Part shown: one piece after another, positions 40,701 to 52,110 of the stretch
Numbering within the stretch: position 1 is the first letter of the stretch
Layout of the letters: every line of letters begins with the position of its first letter
Assembly (NCBI GenBank): GCA_050084515.1
Contig: CM114271.1
Span: 9,300,001 to 9,364,000 of the forward strand
Source of the DNA: Blasia pusilla
Taxonomy: Eukaryota > Marchantiophyta > Marchantiopsida > Blasiales
DNA: 64,000 bases
Direction of reading: 5' to 3'
Position numbers and translations under genes: made by a program
The notes under the pieces: generated by a model
What the model was told of the DNA's origin: nothing
What the model saw: only the letters and a program-made list of their open reading frames with translations
The model's database searches: none

Positions 40701-41660
40701 TCACTCCATGGCTGACCCAACACATGACGTCGTGAAGCCTCGAAATAGAAGCAACGCATTTGTCACACCAAGAGCAAATCCCATCGCACGCTCTCTCTCA
40801 TCAGCGTTAGGCTCCACCAATTTTCGCACATGAGAATCCCATACAAGCCCCGGACCACCTTCCCTGCAGGCATGTGACGAGGGAAAACTCACAAATGTGG
40901 GTAGTGCCATCCTAGGCTGGCCCACACGGTTCACCACTGCCATGGGTGACCAATCAATAACCCTCACCACTTGAGAAAGTCGCCAAAGATATCCAAGATA
41001 CTATCCCTTTGTAAAGGCGAGGATCCCGCCTGACTTTGCGCATCATATGCTCGACGTAGAACCTCCCTAGGCAACAAGTTTGTCCACCACAAGCGTGGAC
41101 GATGTGCACGCGAGCCAACTCACGCTGCATCCAACAACACCGCTGGTCCAATCCAAGAGCGCACCTCATGAACACTCGCCATCATCCGGGTCCGAGTGTC
41201 ACCCAACAATGGAACATTCTCCAGAATGTAAGCTAGAGCACGTGCCTGATGAACCTGAAGATGTCGTAACATCCGTAACATCTCCCAAAACAATCGAGAC
41301 CTAGGGTCATGTAATCCCTCACCCCGACCAAAGACGTGTATGACCACGACATGGCCATCCAAAGAATCACCAAATCCACAGGACCAATTCTCTCAAGGTC
41401 CTGCGCCTTCAACAATGCAATGTGTGATGGTAAAGCACGCTGGTACCCACGAATAGCCGATGGCGGCAACAACTCAGGGTATCTCGCATCAATCGACCAA
41501 TATGTCGAGATGAGACTCGGGCCGTCTCATCTCGCTCCACATACACGTATCTCCCTTGCACAGAATACCGGCCTGCAACATGAAGCCAAACCAGTGCTAA
41601 TCCCACCAAAGAGATCTAACACACAAATACCCTCCGCGGATCTTGCCATACAATAGGTGT
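40700..41660 (-). pseudogene. C5-cytosine DNA methyltransferase domain inside gypsy-2
   Basis: Minus-strand motifs occur in the canonical C5-methyltransferase order but across frameshifts. Motif I is LDLFGGISTGL (41,590-41,619), followed by RYVYVERDE (acidic residue of motif II). Then GPVDLVI and motif IV GWPCRGH with the catalytic Cys (41,340-41,360), then GLHDPRSRLFWE. Motif VI is ILENVPLLGD (about 41,205-41,230), motif VIII-like RPRLWWTN (about 41,074-41,103), then PNADERERAMGF (about 40,774-40,812) as in motif IX/X regions. At least three frame changes inactivate it. It lies between gag and RT and would be part of the polyprotein. It transfers methyl groups to cytosine C5 in its intact relatives; retrotransposons with captured cytosine methyltransferases are known in some algae and protists. 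Confidence 0.8.
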
Positions 41661-43260
41661 AGTATCCAAAGGGGATAACCTAAGCTGGGCGAAGTAGGAG
41701 TCGTGTGGGGCCTCCTCTTCCTCGTGAGGTATAATGACCTCACACCAAGCCTCTGCACTAGGCGATCGACCTCTGCCGTAGTGCACCGCTTTGAACTCCA
41801 AAGTGGCACATCCAACGATGAGGATGCCTTTGCTGCAAAAATAGGGACCTCCTCTTCCTCCTCATGCGCAGGAGAATCCAGCGTAAAACATTACCCTCCA
41901 AAAGTCTCTGGCCAAGTGACTACTCCACTAAAACCACCACGCAGATGATGCTAACATCTTTGTGGGGAAGACCCTCTGGTCGAGCCCAGAAATAAATTTC
42001 ATAGGAACTTGGCTCATACGTCCATCCTCGGATCGCCAACCTGGTCTATAAGATTTGTCTCGATCCAAGTAATCCATCGAAAACCCATCGGTACAATCGC
42101 TCCTCCAACTAGTACATCATACGACTGGCCGATGTGACTACCATGAATACTCCCAACGGGAGCTATCGATCGCATGATCTGGTCTCAATCAGCACAAAAA
42201 CTTCTCCGTGTCATGAATTGAGACCTATCATTGGCTCCTCCAAGTGATGTTTGAACTGGAATGGGCAAGGCTCAAGCTCGACCTCCGAATACCCAAACCA
42301 ATACATGCCGCCTTTCCCAACATCAAAGGTTGGGCACCGAGTCTAACAAGACTCTATCCGGTCTATACACTGCCTGTAGGACTCACCAATCGGAAGATCC
42401 CTCCGGTTGTCCAACATACATACACCGGTGTAAGCCTCTCACGATCAATGGCTAGCCGGGCCGGTAATGCATCCATCTTCGCCGCCGCCGCCAAGTAGCA
42501 CCGGGTACTCAATGCTACTCGACATAGAGGGTCGCTCCACCGCAACACCCTCATCCACCTCAACACGTGTAACGAAGAATACCCCACGTTCACACAACGT
42601 GTTCGCTAATCAAATACAGGAGCTAAGTCAACTCCTAAAGCCATCGCCTCGTGGCGAAAACAATGGGGATCCCAACACCGGTTGCCATCCGCGCAATCTT
42701 TTGCATTGATCTTTGCATCCGTGTCTACTACACGCAATGTAGATGCCTCGGTCCCCCTTTGTCGGCTCAATAGGTCGCGAGGAACCATGGATGGAGTCCT
42801 AAGCACCTCAGACAACACGAATGATTGGGGAAGCCTAGCTCGCCTCCCAGCCTCACCCCTCTGTGGGTCCAACTCACAAGAGCACCACGTGGCTCGACGC
42901 CGAGTGGCTCTCTCTCGAATCGCACTGATGCCTCAACTTTTGTCTTGCACTCGCCATATAAGAGAGATCATCCTCCATAAGAGGTGGAAGCCCCTGCTCC
43001 CGAACTCCTGATCTATCTTTGGATACCGACCATAGTAGCCAACTTCGCTCCAATCTGCTCAATCCGGCAGCCATAGGCGACTTGTCGTAGTGGTAGGGGT
43101 AGCCACCGTGAGGCTCTCCAACCACCTGGTCCACCTCTACCACCCCTACCACCTCTACCACCTCGGTCTCTCGGAGCTACTCCACCACGGCCACGGCCTG
43201 ATCTCAACTCTGGATGGAGATCAAAGCAACGCCTCGACGATGACCTAGTCTCCCGCAATG
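41661..43260 (-). other. gypsy-2 region between gag and methyltransferase
   Basis: A protease would be expected here. Short frames only; I could not identify the DSG/DTG protease site. The last part (PRRVFV) leads straight into motif I. Sequence is GC-rich and broken. Confidence 0.4.
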
Positions 43261-43261
43261 A

Positions 43262-44360
43262 TCACACTGAGTTGGGGCCGACGAGGCCCATCCTCCAAAG
43301 TCCGTCTCCCATCCTCTTGGGGACAAAACTTCCTAACATGATCACCTCCACATGTCCAACATGATCGCCCTGCTGGGGCAGCAAATGAAGGCAATGGTCT
43401 CTGCACAAATGTCCTCTAGGACTTGACTGAGGTCGCGTGTACCCCACGACTCCCACTACTACTACCACCACCACTACTACGAGGCGTGAGGTGGGCGGTG
43501 AACCAGAAGTAGTAGTTGTATCCCCTCATTGAATGCGGATGTCACCACTCTCTCCTTCACCATGTTAAGCTCAATCTTCTCAGATAAAGCAAACACATGG
43601 GTCAATGTGGGTGAATCATCACTCATAAGAGTAGCATCACGTACCCTACGGCGCAAATCTCTGTCCAAGATCCCGTATTAAAATCTGGATCGCTGATCCT
43701 CAGTCACACCTTGGGTAATCTGAAATCAAGCGCCGATATGCAGTGTATGCCTCACGAAGACTCTCACCGTCTTTCGCTCAAAGTCCTAAAGATTCCTCAA
43801 CTTCTCTGTCTTCACTCCTGATAGTTCTTCTTCAACCTCTTGAAGAACTCGCAACTGGCTGAACGATGGTGGGGCACTAGTACCTCCACTAGTACCCCCA
43901 CTAGTACCTCCACTGGTACCCCACTCAAACTTGTACTGCATTACCACTCAACGTCGGGTGGCCTGGCATAGTAGGAGCACTACTACCAATACCACCATGG
44001 GTGATAGACACATAGCCTGGAGACCAATATTGTCTCCATGCCTCAATCTCAACAACATGGTCCTTCCTAAACTCATGGTAATCATCCATGGGTGGTCCTT
44101 CCAAGTCTTTGAAACAACCCCTTCCAAGCCAAGAAGGGTGTAAACAACGCGTGGCGTTCAACATCTACATATCACACCACGTATCAAACTCTTGCATGAA
44201 GTCCTCCAACTCAATGGTGCCCATCGCACCGAGTATCGTCGTGGGCCCTTCATGGCCCCATATCCACCGTCCATGTCCCAAATCAATGGAGCCGCAACAC
44301 TCGATAACAACGTAGAAGACTCGGTGTTTGGAACACCTGGTCCTCCTCTTCATCAACCGC
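43262..44360 (-). pseudogene. gypsy-2 gag
   Basis: Minus strand: EIEAWRQYWSPGYVS in the N-terminal part, then RDLRRRVRDATL, TLTHVFALSEKIELN and VKERVVTSAFNEG, the end of the gag capsid region of gypsy elements. A Gly/Arg-rich stretch follows, then a CCHC zinc knuckle CWTCGGDHVRKFC near 43,325-43,365. Frames change several times. Confidence 0.7.
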
Positions 44361-45957
44361 TCGGAAGTGGAAAAGGTAGCCGATACCTAAATCCATTCCG
44401 TGTGAAACCACCCCTTTATCCGCACCACGGTCCCCAACCGGACCACTCGGCGACTCGTGATGACCAACGCCGATGCCGCACCACCACCAAATTACCCAAG
44501 TGACGTCGATGTCGCTCTACTATTGTAGCTCTACTAGCTATGGGTGTAGGCAATCTAACCTCTCATCACCACAAGAAGTCTCCCGTCTCATCTGGTCATC
44601 ACTCCGGCCTCACTATCGTGAGAGCACACAGAGTAACACTACTCTCGGAAATCAGCGTCAACCCTAACAATGGGCGCAAGCAAGCAAAAGCACGATGGAG
44701 GGGATCCATACAGGAAGTCCAACGACAACCCTCCAACCGCAAATGGAAATCAAGGTAACACAATCCACCAAACGTGGTGCCCCCGAATCCACAAAACCCA
44801 CCACACAATTCTAACGCAATAGCTACTCCGCCGCGGGTCGATGACGTGCTAGTCGAACTCGCATCACCTGAAAATATTACTTGCATGGAGAGGCTACACC
44901 GTACTATGCGCTAGAGGTACATCAACCAAAAACCTGAGATGCATAAAGCGCCTAACACATCTCCGAACAGCACCAAATGAGCTACAACAACAGACACCGG
45001 CATAGTTAAGAACTCAAAGATTAAGCGTCCTCCAGCGAGAATAGCCCAAAGATGGGTGACCAATTATGCAAAACTCAAATCCCAAATCCTGCAAAAATTG
45101 CCTCATGCCCAAGCAAGCAAGCTTGCTTGCTTGCTCCTTGCTCCTTACTCCGCCTCTCACGCCCACTCGCCCCGAGCTACCACGAGTTGCCTCGAAGCCT
45201 CAAAATGCTCGAGACATGCCCCGTTCGCCACGCTTCGCCATGCTTCGCTATGGAGAGAGGTCCAACCAGGCGCCCCAACGGGATAGGCGTCTCAAAAATG
45301 AACGAAGTCACCAACCAACCAGCCCCTCCGATCCGGCTGCCCACCATAGCAGACCTCGAGCTAGTCCGCAAAATTTCGATCAGAAATTACTTCACAAATA
45401 CGTGACCGAAATCAAATCTGTTTCAATCAGAATTCAATTGACCACCATATCTATCTCTCCACAAAAAATCAGCTACAACCGAGCTCTGTACTCCGAGCTA
45501 AAAATCAAACAAACTTTTGTCCATACACCTCGAATCGCAAAATCCGCGGCGCTTCCGCCAAGTTTCATGCACGCAGAAATCCGCAACGCTCCACACACTC
45601 GAGCAGATAGATTCAGAGGAGATCACAATACGAGTAGCAACAGGAACCTCTCACCCGATCTGGATGAACTTCAACACAACTTCCGCACTCCAAGCTCTCC
45701 ACATCAGAAAACTGTCGAACACGACCAGAATCTTCAATGCTTGATAACTTCCAACTCCCTTGACGAAATCCGGCGATCTATAGCGCGTTGGAAAGCTCTC
45801 AGCAAGGCTCTTCTTTCCCAACCAAAGACTCACCAGATTACCACCTCCAACATAGGCCACAAGACACAAACATCCACGGCTGAGTACACAATCAGCCCTA
45901 ATCCGATCCTACTGATCTACAATCGAAGCTACCATCGATCTACTCCAATTCTTTGAG
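44361..45957 (-). other. gypsy-2 5' leader
   Basis: Non-coding leader of about 1.6 kb between the 5' LTR and gag, starting CTCAAAGAATTGGAG on the minus strand directly after the LTR. It is shared over about 1 kb with the truncated relative at 46,657-47,664. No standard tRNA-Met primer site is seen after the LTR. Confidence 0.6.
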
Positions 45958-46325
45958 TGAAATCCGTGAAAGACCTACTGTCATAAAACAAGTTTACAAT
46001 CACATACAATCGAGCCAAACCCACTCCACGATGGGAGAATCTAGGTCGAAGCTTGCGGGAAACACCATAGCCAAGAGCTCTACTCACTACCAAGGCTAAC
46101 TCCCAACGCAACAGGCTCAACTCAAAGAACTGACTGTTCTTTGAGGGCAAGCCACCTTATATCCTCCAACCTAAGAGCGGGCCCTACTAGGAAAGTCACC
46201 CCCAACTGAGTAACCCCCAACCCTATGTATGGAACCACATCTCTACCAAGCCACTATGGTCCTACATAAGGAATGGCCTCTACCAGCACACCATACTCTA
46301 CGACATAATCCGTATGGTCATGACA
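45958..46325 (-). repeat. gypsy-2 5' LTR
   Basis: 368 bp, TGTCATGACC to GGATTTCA on the minus strand. It matches 36,680-37,047, 47,665-48,033 and, in plus orientation, 63,729-64,000. Confidence 0.88.
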
Positions 46326-46656
46326 TGGTCCTCCAACAAAAATACCCATGGGCGCTGCTTATTGTAGACCGAGACAGGTAATGTTAAGAAACTTAGGCTC
46401 ACATGGAGAGTGATGGAAAATTTTTTGTAGTGGTCTTATGATGTCTACTTTTTTTTCGCCCCTAGGAAAAAGGAGGTTTCTTTACGGCCAAATGTGGACC
46501 ACTACCTACTCTCTTCTAAAGATTTCATGAATTTGAAAGGAAACAAAAATTTCAAATATGTCAAAAAGTTTTGAAGAGAGGAGGCGGATTTGGCCCTTTT
46601 TTTTTTAAGAGAGACTCTCCTCTCTTACTCTCTCCTGCCAGAATACCAGCCCCCTC
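46326..46656 (+). repeat. repeat tail, right part (interrupted by gypsy-2)
   Basis: Continues the tail from 36,573: CCTCCAACAAAAATACC, then TTAAGAAACTTAGGCTCAC and one poly-T/purine unit ending CCAGCCCCC at about 46,656. The next bases belong to a truncated gypsy-2 relative. Confidence 0.85.
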
Positions 46657-48033
46657 CGAACAGCACCAAATGAGGTACACCAGTGTGTACACTGACATAG
46701 TTAAGAACTCAGCAGTTAAGCGTCTTCCAAGCAGAATAGCCCAAAGATGGGTGACCAGTTATGCAACACTCAACTCACAAATCTAGCAAAAATTGCCTCA
46801 CACCCAAGCAAGGAAGCTTGCTTGCTTGCTCCTTGCTCTTTGCTCCTTACTCCGCCTCTCACGCCCACTCGCCCGGCGGTACCACGAGTTACCTTGAAGC
46901 ATCGAAACTCCGAGACATGCCCCGTTCGCCACGCTTTTCCATGCTTTGCTATGAAGAGAGGCCCAACTAGGGCGCCCCCAACAACATAAGGCATCTCCAA
47001 CAACGGACGAGTCACCAACCAACCAGCCCCTCCAATCTACTGTCCACCATAGCCTGACCTTGTGCTAGTGCGCAAAATTTCGATCAGCAATAACACCACA
47101 AATCCTCAACCAAAATTGAATATGTTTTCACCATAATTCAATAGGCCACCATAGCTATCTCTCCACAAAATAATAGCTACAACCGAGTGGTGTACTCCGA
47201 GCTAAAAATAGACAAACTTGTTGTTCATAGACCTCCAAAATCGCAAATCCGACAGCGCTTCCGCCCAAATTCATGCACACAGAAATCCGCAACGCTCCAC
47301 ACACTCAAGAAAATATCTTCACGTGAGATCACAATACAGGTGGCAATAAGAACCTCTCACCCGATCTGGATGAACTTCAACAAAGATTCCGCACTCCAAG
47401 CTCTCCACATCCGAAAACCGTCGAACACGAACCAGAATCTTCAATCCTTGATAACTTCCAACTCCCTTGACGAAATCCGGAAATCTAAAGCGCGTTGGAA
47501 AGCTCTCAGCAAGGCTCTTCTTTCCCAACCAAAGACGCACCAGATTACCACCTCCAACATAGGCCACAAGACACAAACATCCACGGCTGAGTACACAATC
47601 AACCCTAACAAGATCCTACTGATCCACGATCGAAGCTACCATCGATCTACTCCAGTTCTTTGAGTGAAATCCGTGAAAGACCTACTATCATAGAATCACA
47701 TATAGAATCACATACAATCAAGCCAAACCCACTCCACGATGGGAGAATCCAGGTCGAAGCTTGCGGGAACCACCATAGCCAAGAGCTCTACTCACTACCA
47801 AGGCTAACTCTCGACGCAACAGGCTCAACTCAAAGAACTAACTATTCTTTGAGTGCACTCCACACTATATCCTCCGACCTAAGAGCGGGCCCTACTGGAA
47901 AAGTCACCCTCAACGGAGTAATCCCCAACCTTATGTATGAAACTGCATCTCTACCTAGACACTATGGCCCTACATAAGGTACGGCCTCTACTAGCACACT
48001 ATACTCTACGACATAATCCGTATGGTCATGACA
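46657..48033 (-). mobile_element. truncated gypsy-2 relative (5' LTR plus leader)
   Basis: On the minus strand: LTR TGTCATGACC (48,033) to GGATTTCA (47,665), then about 1 kb of leader (CTCAAAGAACTGGAG onward), aligned to 44,965-45,957 with many substitutions. It stops at CCGAACAGCACC, beside the tail repeat. No coding sequence remains. The other LTR edge abuts the Helitron at 48,034 without a visible target duplication. Confidence 0.75.
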
Positions 48034-50459
48034 GAGAATGTCATTGGTTGAGATTACTTCTCCATCATGTTCAAGGAGCAATGACATATGAATATCTGAG
48101 AATTGTCAATGGAATATTATGTCCAACAGTCAAGGAGGCTGCTATCCAAATGGGACTTCTGGAGGATGATAGGGAAGTGTTCTCTTGCTTTCAAGAAGCT
48201 TTTATGATCCTTACAAGTTCGTCACTTCGCCGTATATTTGCAATCATTCTAGTGTACAACACACCTGCTCAACCTACAACCTTATGGACTCAATTCTTGG
48301 ACCCATTGGTAGAAGACCTCTTATATGAACAACGTAAGGTAAGAGTTCATTACCTTCACTCCTTACATCATTAGTTTTCTTCCTAATTGTATCATCTTTT
48401 GAGCATTCAAGAAACTAATCATGATTTGGGCTTTTCTAGACCGGTTGCATTGTAGAAAACATGAATTCCTAATCTTCCTATTGATGACCATATCATTAAT
48501 AATGCATTGTTGGAAGTTCATTATTTATTTACAAGATCAAGGAAAGAGACTATCTCACTTTCGTGACAAATGCCCAAAGTTAATTTCCAAAGCCTTCACT
48601 CACATTCATATTTGGAGGAGCAAGAACTATTATATGATACGGAAGAATTATTTGAGCAAGTAAAATTGGGAGATACATGTCTGAATGAAGGACAACGTGT
48701 TATTTAGGATGCTATACATGATGAGCTTGATCAAATATGCATAAATGCTCCACCATCTTCAAAAGTATTTTTCATCAATGGTCCTGATGAAACAGGAAAG
48801 ACATTTCTATATAATCTTCCCCTTGCAAGCGTAAGGAGTGCAAGAGGTATAGCATTGGATGTAGCATCATATGGAATAGCTGCTTTATTGTTAGACGGAG
48901 GACGTACTTCACATTCGCGTTTCAAGATCCCCATCAATCTTCATGAGAGCTCTACTTGCAAGTAAGTTTCATCAACCACTTTACATGCAATTGTATTAAT
49001 GCATAAAGCTCAATTAGTCCAATTATTACAACTTCTAATTTATTTTCCTTTGTCATTGATAGTTTATTAGTCGATAGTGATGGAGCACGCTTAACCCGTG
49101 AGGCAATGCTCACTATATGGGACAAAGTACCTATGACTCATCGTCATGCATCCAAGGCTGTGAATCGTACTTTACAAGATATTATGGGACTTCTTTCTGA
49201 TAATCTACGGCAAATACCATTTGGCGGAAAACTTATGATATTTGGTGGTGACTTTTCTCAAGTGTTGCCAGTTATTCGTCATGGGGACCAGCCACAAATC
49301 ATCCAAGCTACCATAAAGAGATCACCTATTTGGTCTAATGTAAAGGTCATGAAGTTGACAACCAACATGCGAGTTCAAAGGTTGGAAGGTCATTTGTGTG
49401 TTGAACGACAAGGTTTTGCTTATTGGTTATTGGAAGTGGGCGAGGGTCGTGTACCTTTGCATCCAAATTTGGGAGAAAAATTACCATCTGAAATTGTTAC
49501 TGATAGTAATAAGAAATCTAACCTTATTGATTTCATCTATGGCAATTCTCCTAGCCAATTTTAGGACATTGGGTTCTTAAGAGATACAGCTATTTTGACT
49601 CCAAGAAATAGAGACGTTTATGACATAAATGCATATGTTATGTCTCAGTTTCCTGGACAGGTAATCTCTTAACCTACATACATCTTCTACATGGATTTTT
49701 TTCTCTTAGGCTTTAGGGTTTAGGATTGTTTTACTGACTATCTTTACTAATACATTATTGTTTCTCACGAATTCATTACACATTGTACAAGAGCATATTT
49801 ACCTTAGCATCGACTCTATTCCAAATGAGGGGATGAGTCATATCTATCCAATGGAATTTTTTAATACATGCTTGCCTTCTGGACTACCTCCGCATCGTTT
49901 AAACATGAATAGGTCACAAGGACAAGCACACAGGATGAGATTGGTGATTCTTGGAGTTATGCAACATTGTCTAGATGGCGAAATTATTATCGGGAAGAAT
50001 ATTGGAGATCGAGTTTTTATTCCACTGATTCCATTGATTGCATCGGATTCTGGTTTGCCATTTGATTTACGTAGGTTTCAATTCCCTATTCGCCCAACTT
50101 TTGCTATGACTATTAATAAGTCTCAAGGTCAAACTTTGCAAAATTTTGGCATTTACTTGCCTACTCATGTATTTTTTCACGATCAATTGTATGAAGCATT
50201 ATCTAGAGTAGGGAAGAGAAGTTCCATCCACATTACCCTTGGAAGCGATGAACATTCAAATAAGGACGGTGCCTACACACGAAATGTAGTATATAAAACA
50301 ATACTTGAATGAAATAAAATTTGCAATTATATTACAGAAACACGAGAGTGTTGGAAATAGAAGGAGGCACGATCATGAGTGAACATGAAAATCTCTTCAC
50401 TAAACAGTAACTCTTCAAACAAATTGTTTTTCCTGTGCATCGCACGGGCACCTTACTAG
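48034..50459 (+). pseudogene. Helitron helicase region and 3' end (autonomous-type, degenerate)
   Basis: 5'-truncated. It reads HWLRLLLHHVQGAMTYEYL, then PTVKEAAIQMGLLEDDREV (the Helitron Rep-to-helicase linker). Helicase motif I follows as NGPDETGKTF (about 48,778-48,810; the consensus GGTGKT is altered), then GIALDVASYGIAALLL. After an intron come the motif II region FGGDFSQVLPVI, LTTNMRV (motif III), LPPHRLNMN, PIRPTFAMTINKSQGQTL (motif V) and ALSRVG (motif VI). Frame breaks occur at 48,700 and 49,564. It ends GCATCGCACGGGC..CTTACTAG at 50,459. Its 3' end is nearly the same as those of the two non-autonomous Helitrons, so a relative probably mobilised them. Confidence 0.85.
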
Positions 50460-52110
50460 TCTATTTTTAATAGAAAGAATGCGCCCATTATTTGCTACCA
50501 TTTTTTAAAGAATTATTTTCCTACCATGTGGGGCAAGAAATCTGCAAGAAATCATGGGCATATATACCAACCCAACTAGGAAAAGAGAAAACCAAGAAAT
50601 AATGGAACACATTCAATTCCTCTTTCCCATTCTTCATGAAGGTCATCTTCATTTATTTATGTTGGGCTAATTACTTTTGTCATGCCATGTTATATTTCAT
50701 GTTCATCCTTCTTATCAGTCATTCTCGTCCTTCACTACCAATAACAAAATAAAATAGGAAGGAAGAAAGAAATCCCTTTTCATTCATTTGCAAGCCATAC
50801 TAATCCACAAATTTACTTATTTATTGTGCAGAATTTTGTTCGACATCAATTTCTCATCCTACTTTTGACAAGCCTCGGTTAAGTGCAATGATCGGGGAGA
50901 TCAAGGGTAATAAGTAATCGTAGCCGATTATAATCAGAAAAATCCATTTCGTATTAAACTGGTCAAAACCAATGTCCGGGGAGAACCAGGATTACGCGTA
51001 GAGCTAGCCGGAATAAATTTAAAATTTCCGATTCGGTTTCTCAGTCACCGGTCAAAACCGAAGGAATACATGAGTTCTCCTTTGTATGTCATTAGCTGGC
51101 CAAAAATAAAAATAAAAATAAAAATTTTCGTTCTCATATGTAAAGACCAGAAATTTACCAATTCTCATGAAAAAACTACCCCGACCTGGTCGAAAGGAAT
51201 TGGCGTTGTTTAAAATTGTTTTAGTCCGATCGCTATGATTTCTCCCCCACGGTCAATACGAACACACATACGGAAAGGAAGCAACTACGATAATAATGCA
51301 ATGGGCCTCCATTGGCAAGGGTGATCGATAGAATCTTTATGCGGAATTGGTCTTTGTGTCCGATGATTTTCCGCTTTTTTTAGGTTCAACAATGAAGGCA
51401 GAGAGGGGCGCCACAAATAATGGTGCAGCGCGCGCACACATACCCCATTGTGATCCTGCTTTCATTAATATGTACGCAACGCTAATCGTTCGGTGCTTCA
51501 GAGAATCTTTCATTTGAGTCTCATGAATGAGTTTCCTTATTTATGATTCTCCTCCTCCTTTTCGGGGAGTCCGACGAATCTGGAAAGTAAAAAAGAAAGG
51601 AAAAAGGAGAAAAGTGTTAGTGGGAAGTCGGCAGGACTGCCATCCATTTATCAATGCCAAATACCAGCTCACAATCATGAACTACGTTCCAATGGTCAAA
51701 CGTCATAAAGAGCCTTCGACAAAGCGTACTTATGGGTAGACGCATGTTGTCTTCCACTTCAGCAATCAGCCGCTCTAATTTCTTACACTTTCCACGTTCA
51801 AATCAACTGCTGAACTTCGTAGCTCTGTTTCGGAGACTGACCCCATTATAGCTTACCCTTTTAGCCACCCACAAATTTTGAACAATTGGGAGAGGCCATA
51901 AAATCTAGGCAATTTTTTGACTGAAAAGGCAGGTTTTTTTTCCCTCCCATTTTCTTTCAAAATTTTGTGGTTTAAAAAATTAGAATTTTTCCATTTTATT
52001 TTACTTTTATGATTATTAAAATTTTTTTGGAATTTATCACTATTTTTACCAAGCCTACAAGTTTTCGCAATTTTTTCCTCCCGATCATGTCATTCCTATG
52101 ACATATAACA
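50460..52110. other. spacer, right arm, with Helitron empty site
   Basis: AT-rich host sequence without a recognisable gene. The bond between 51,470 and 51,471 (ATTAATA/TGTACGC) is the exact unoccupied site of the 3,159-bp left-arm Helitron. 51,100-51,125 is an AAAATA-type repeat where the left arm has poly-T. Confidence 0.8.

Larger units (their letters stand above)
36574..46325 (-). mobile_element. gypsy-2: Ty3/gypsy element carrying a C5-DNA methyltransferase
   Basis: A 9.75-kb minus-strand element flanked by TGGT. It starts TGTCATGACC at 46,325 and ends CGCACGACA at 36,574. Order on its own strand: 5' LTR, leader, gag with zinc knuckle, C5-methyltransferase-like domain, RT, RNase H, integrase, 3' LTR. 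Many frameshifts and stops (for example a TAG after AKTTF in RT) show it is dead. The paired LTR cores are 368 bp each. Confidence 0.88.

Noticed and set aside
42482-42500. GCC repeat near 42,482 as a microsatellite of interest
   Set aside because: Only a few units, within decayed gypsy-2 sequence.
49758-50312. Host PIF1 DNA-repair helicase gene
   Set aside because: It is accompanied by the Helitron Rep-to-helicase linker and ends in a Helitron hairpin and CTAG; frames are broken.
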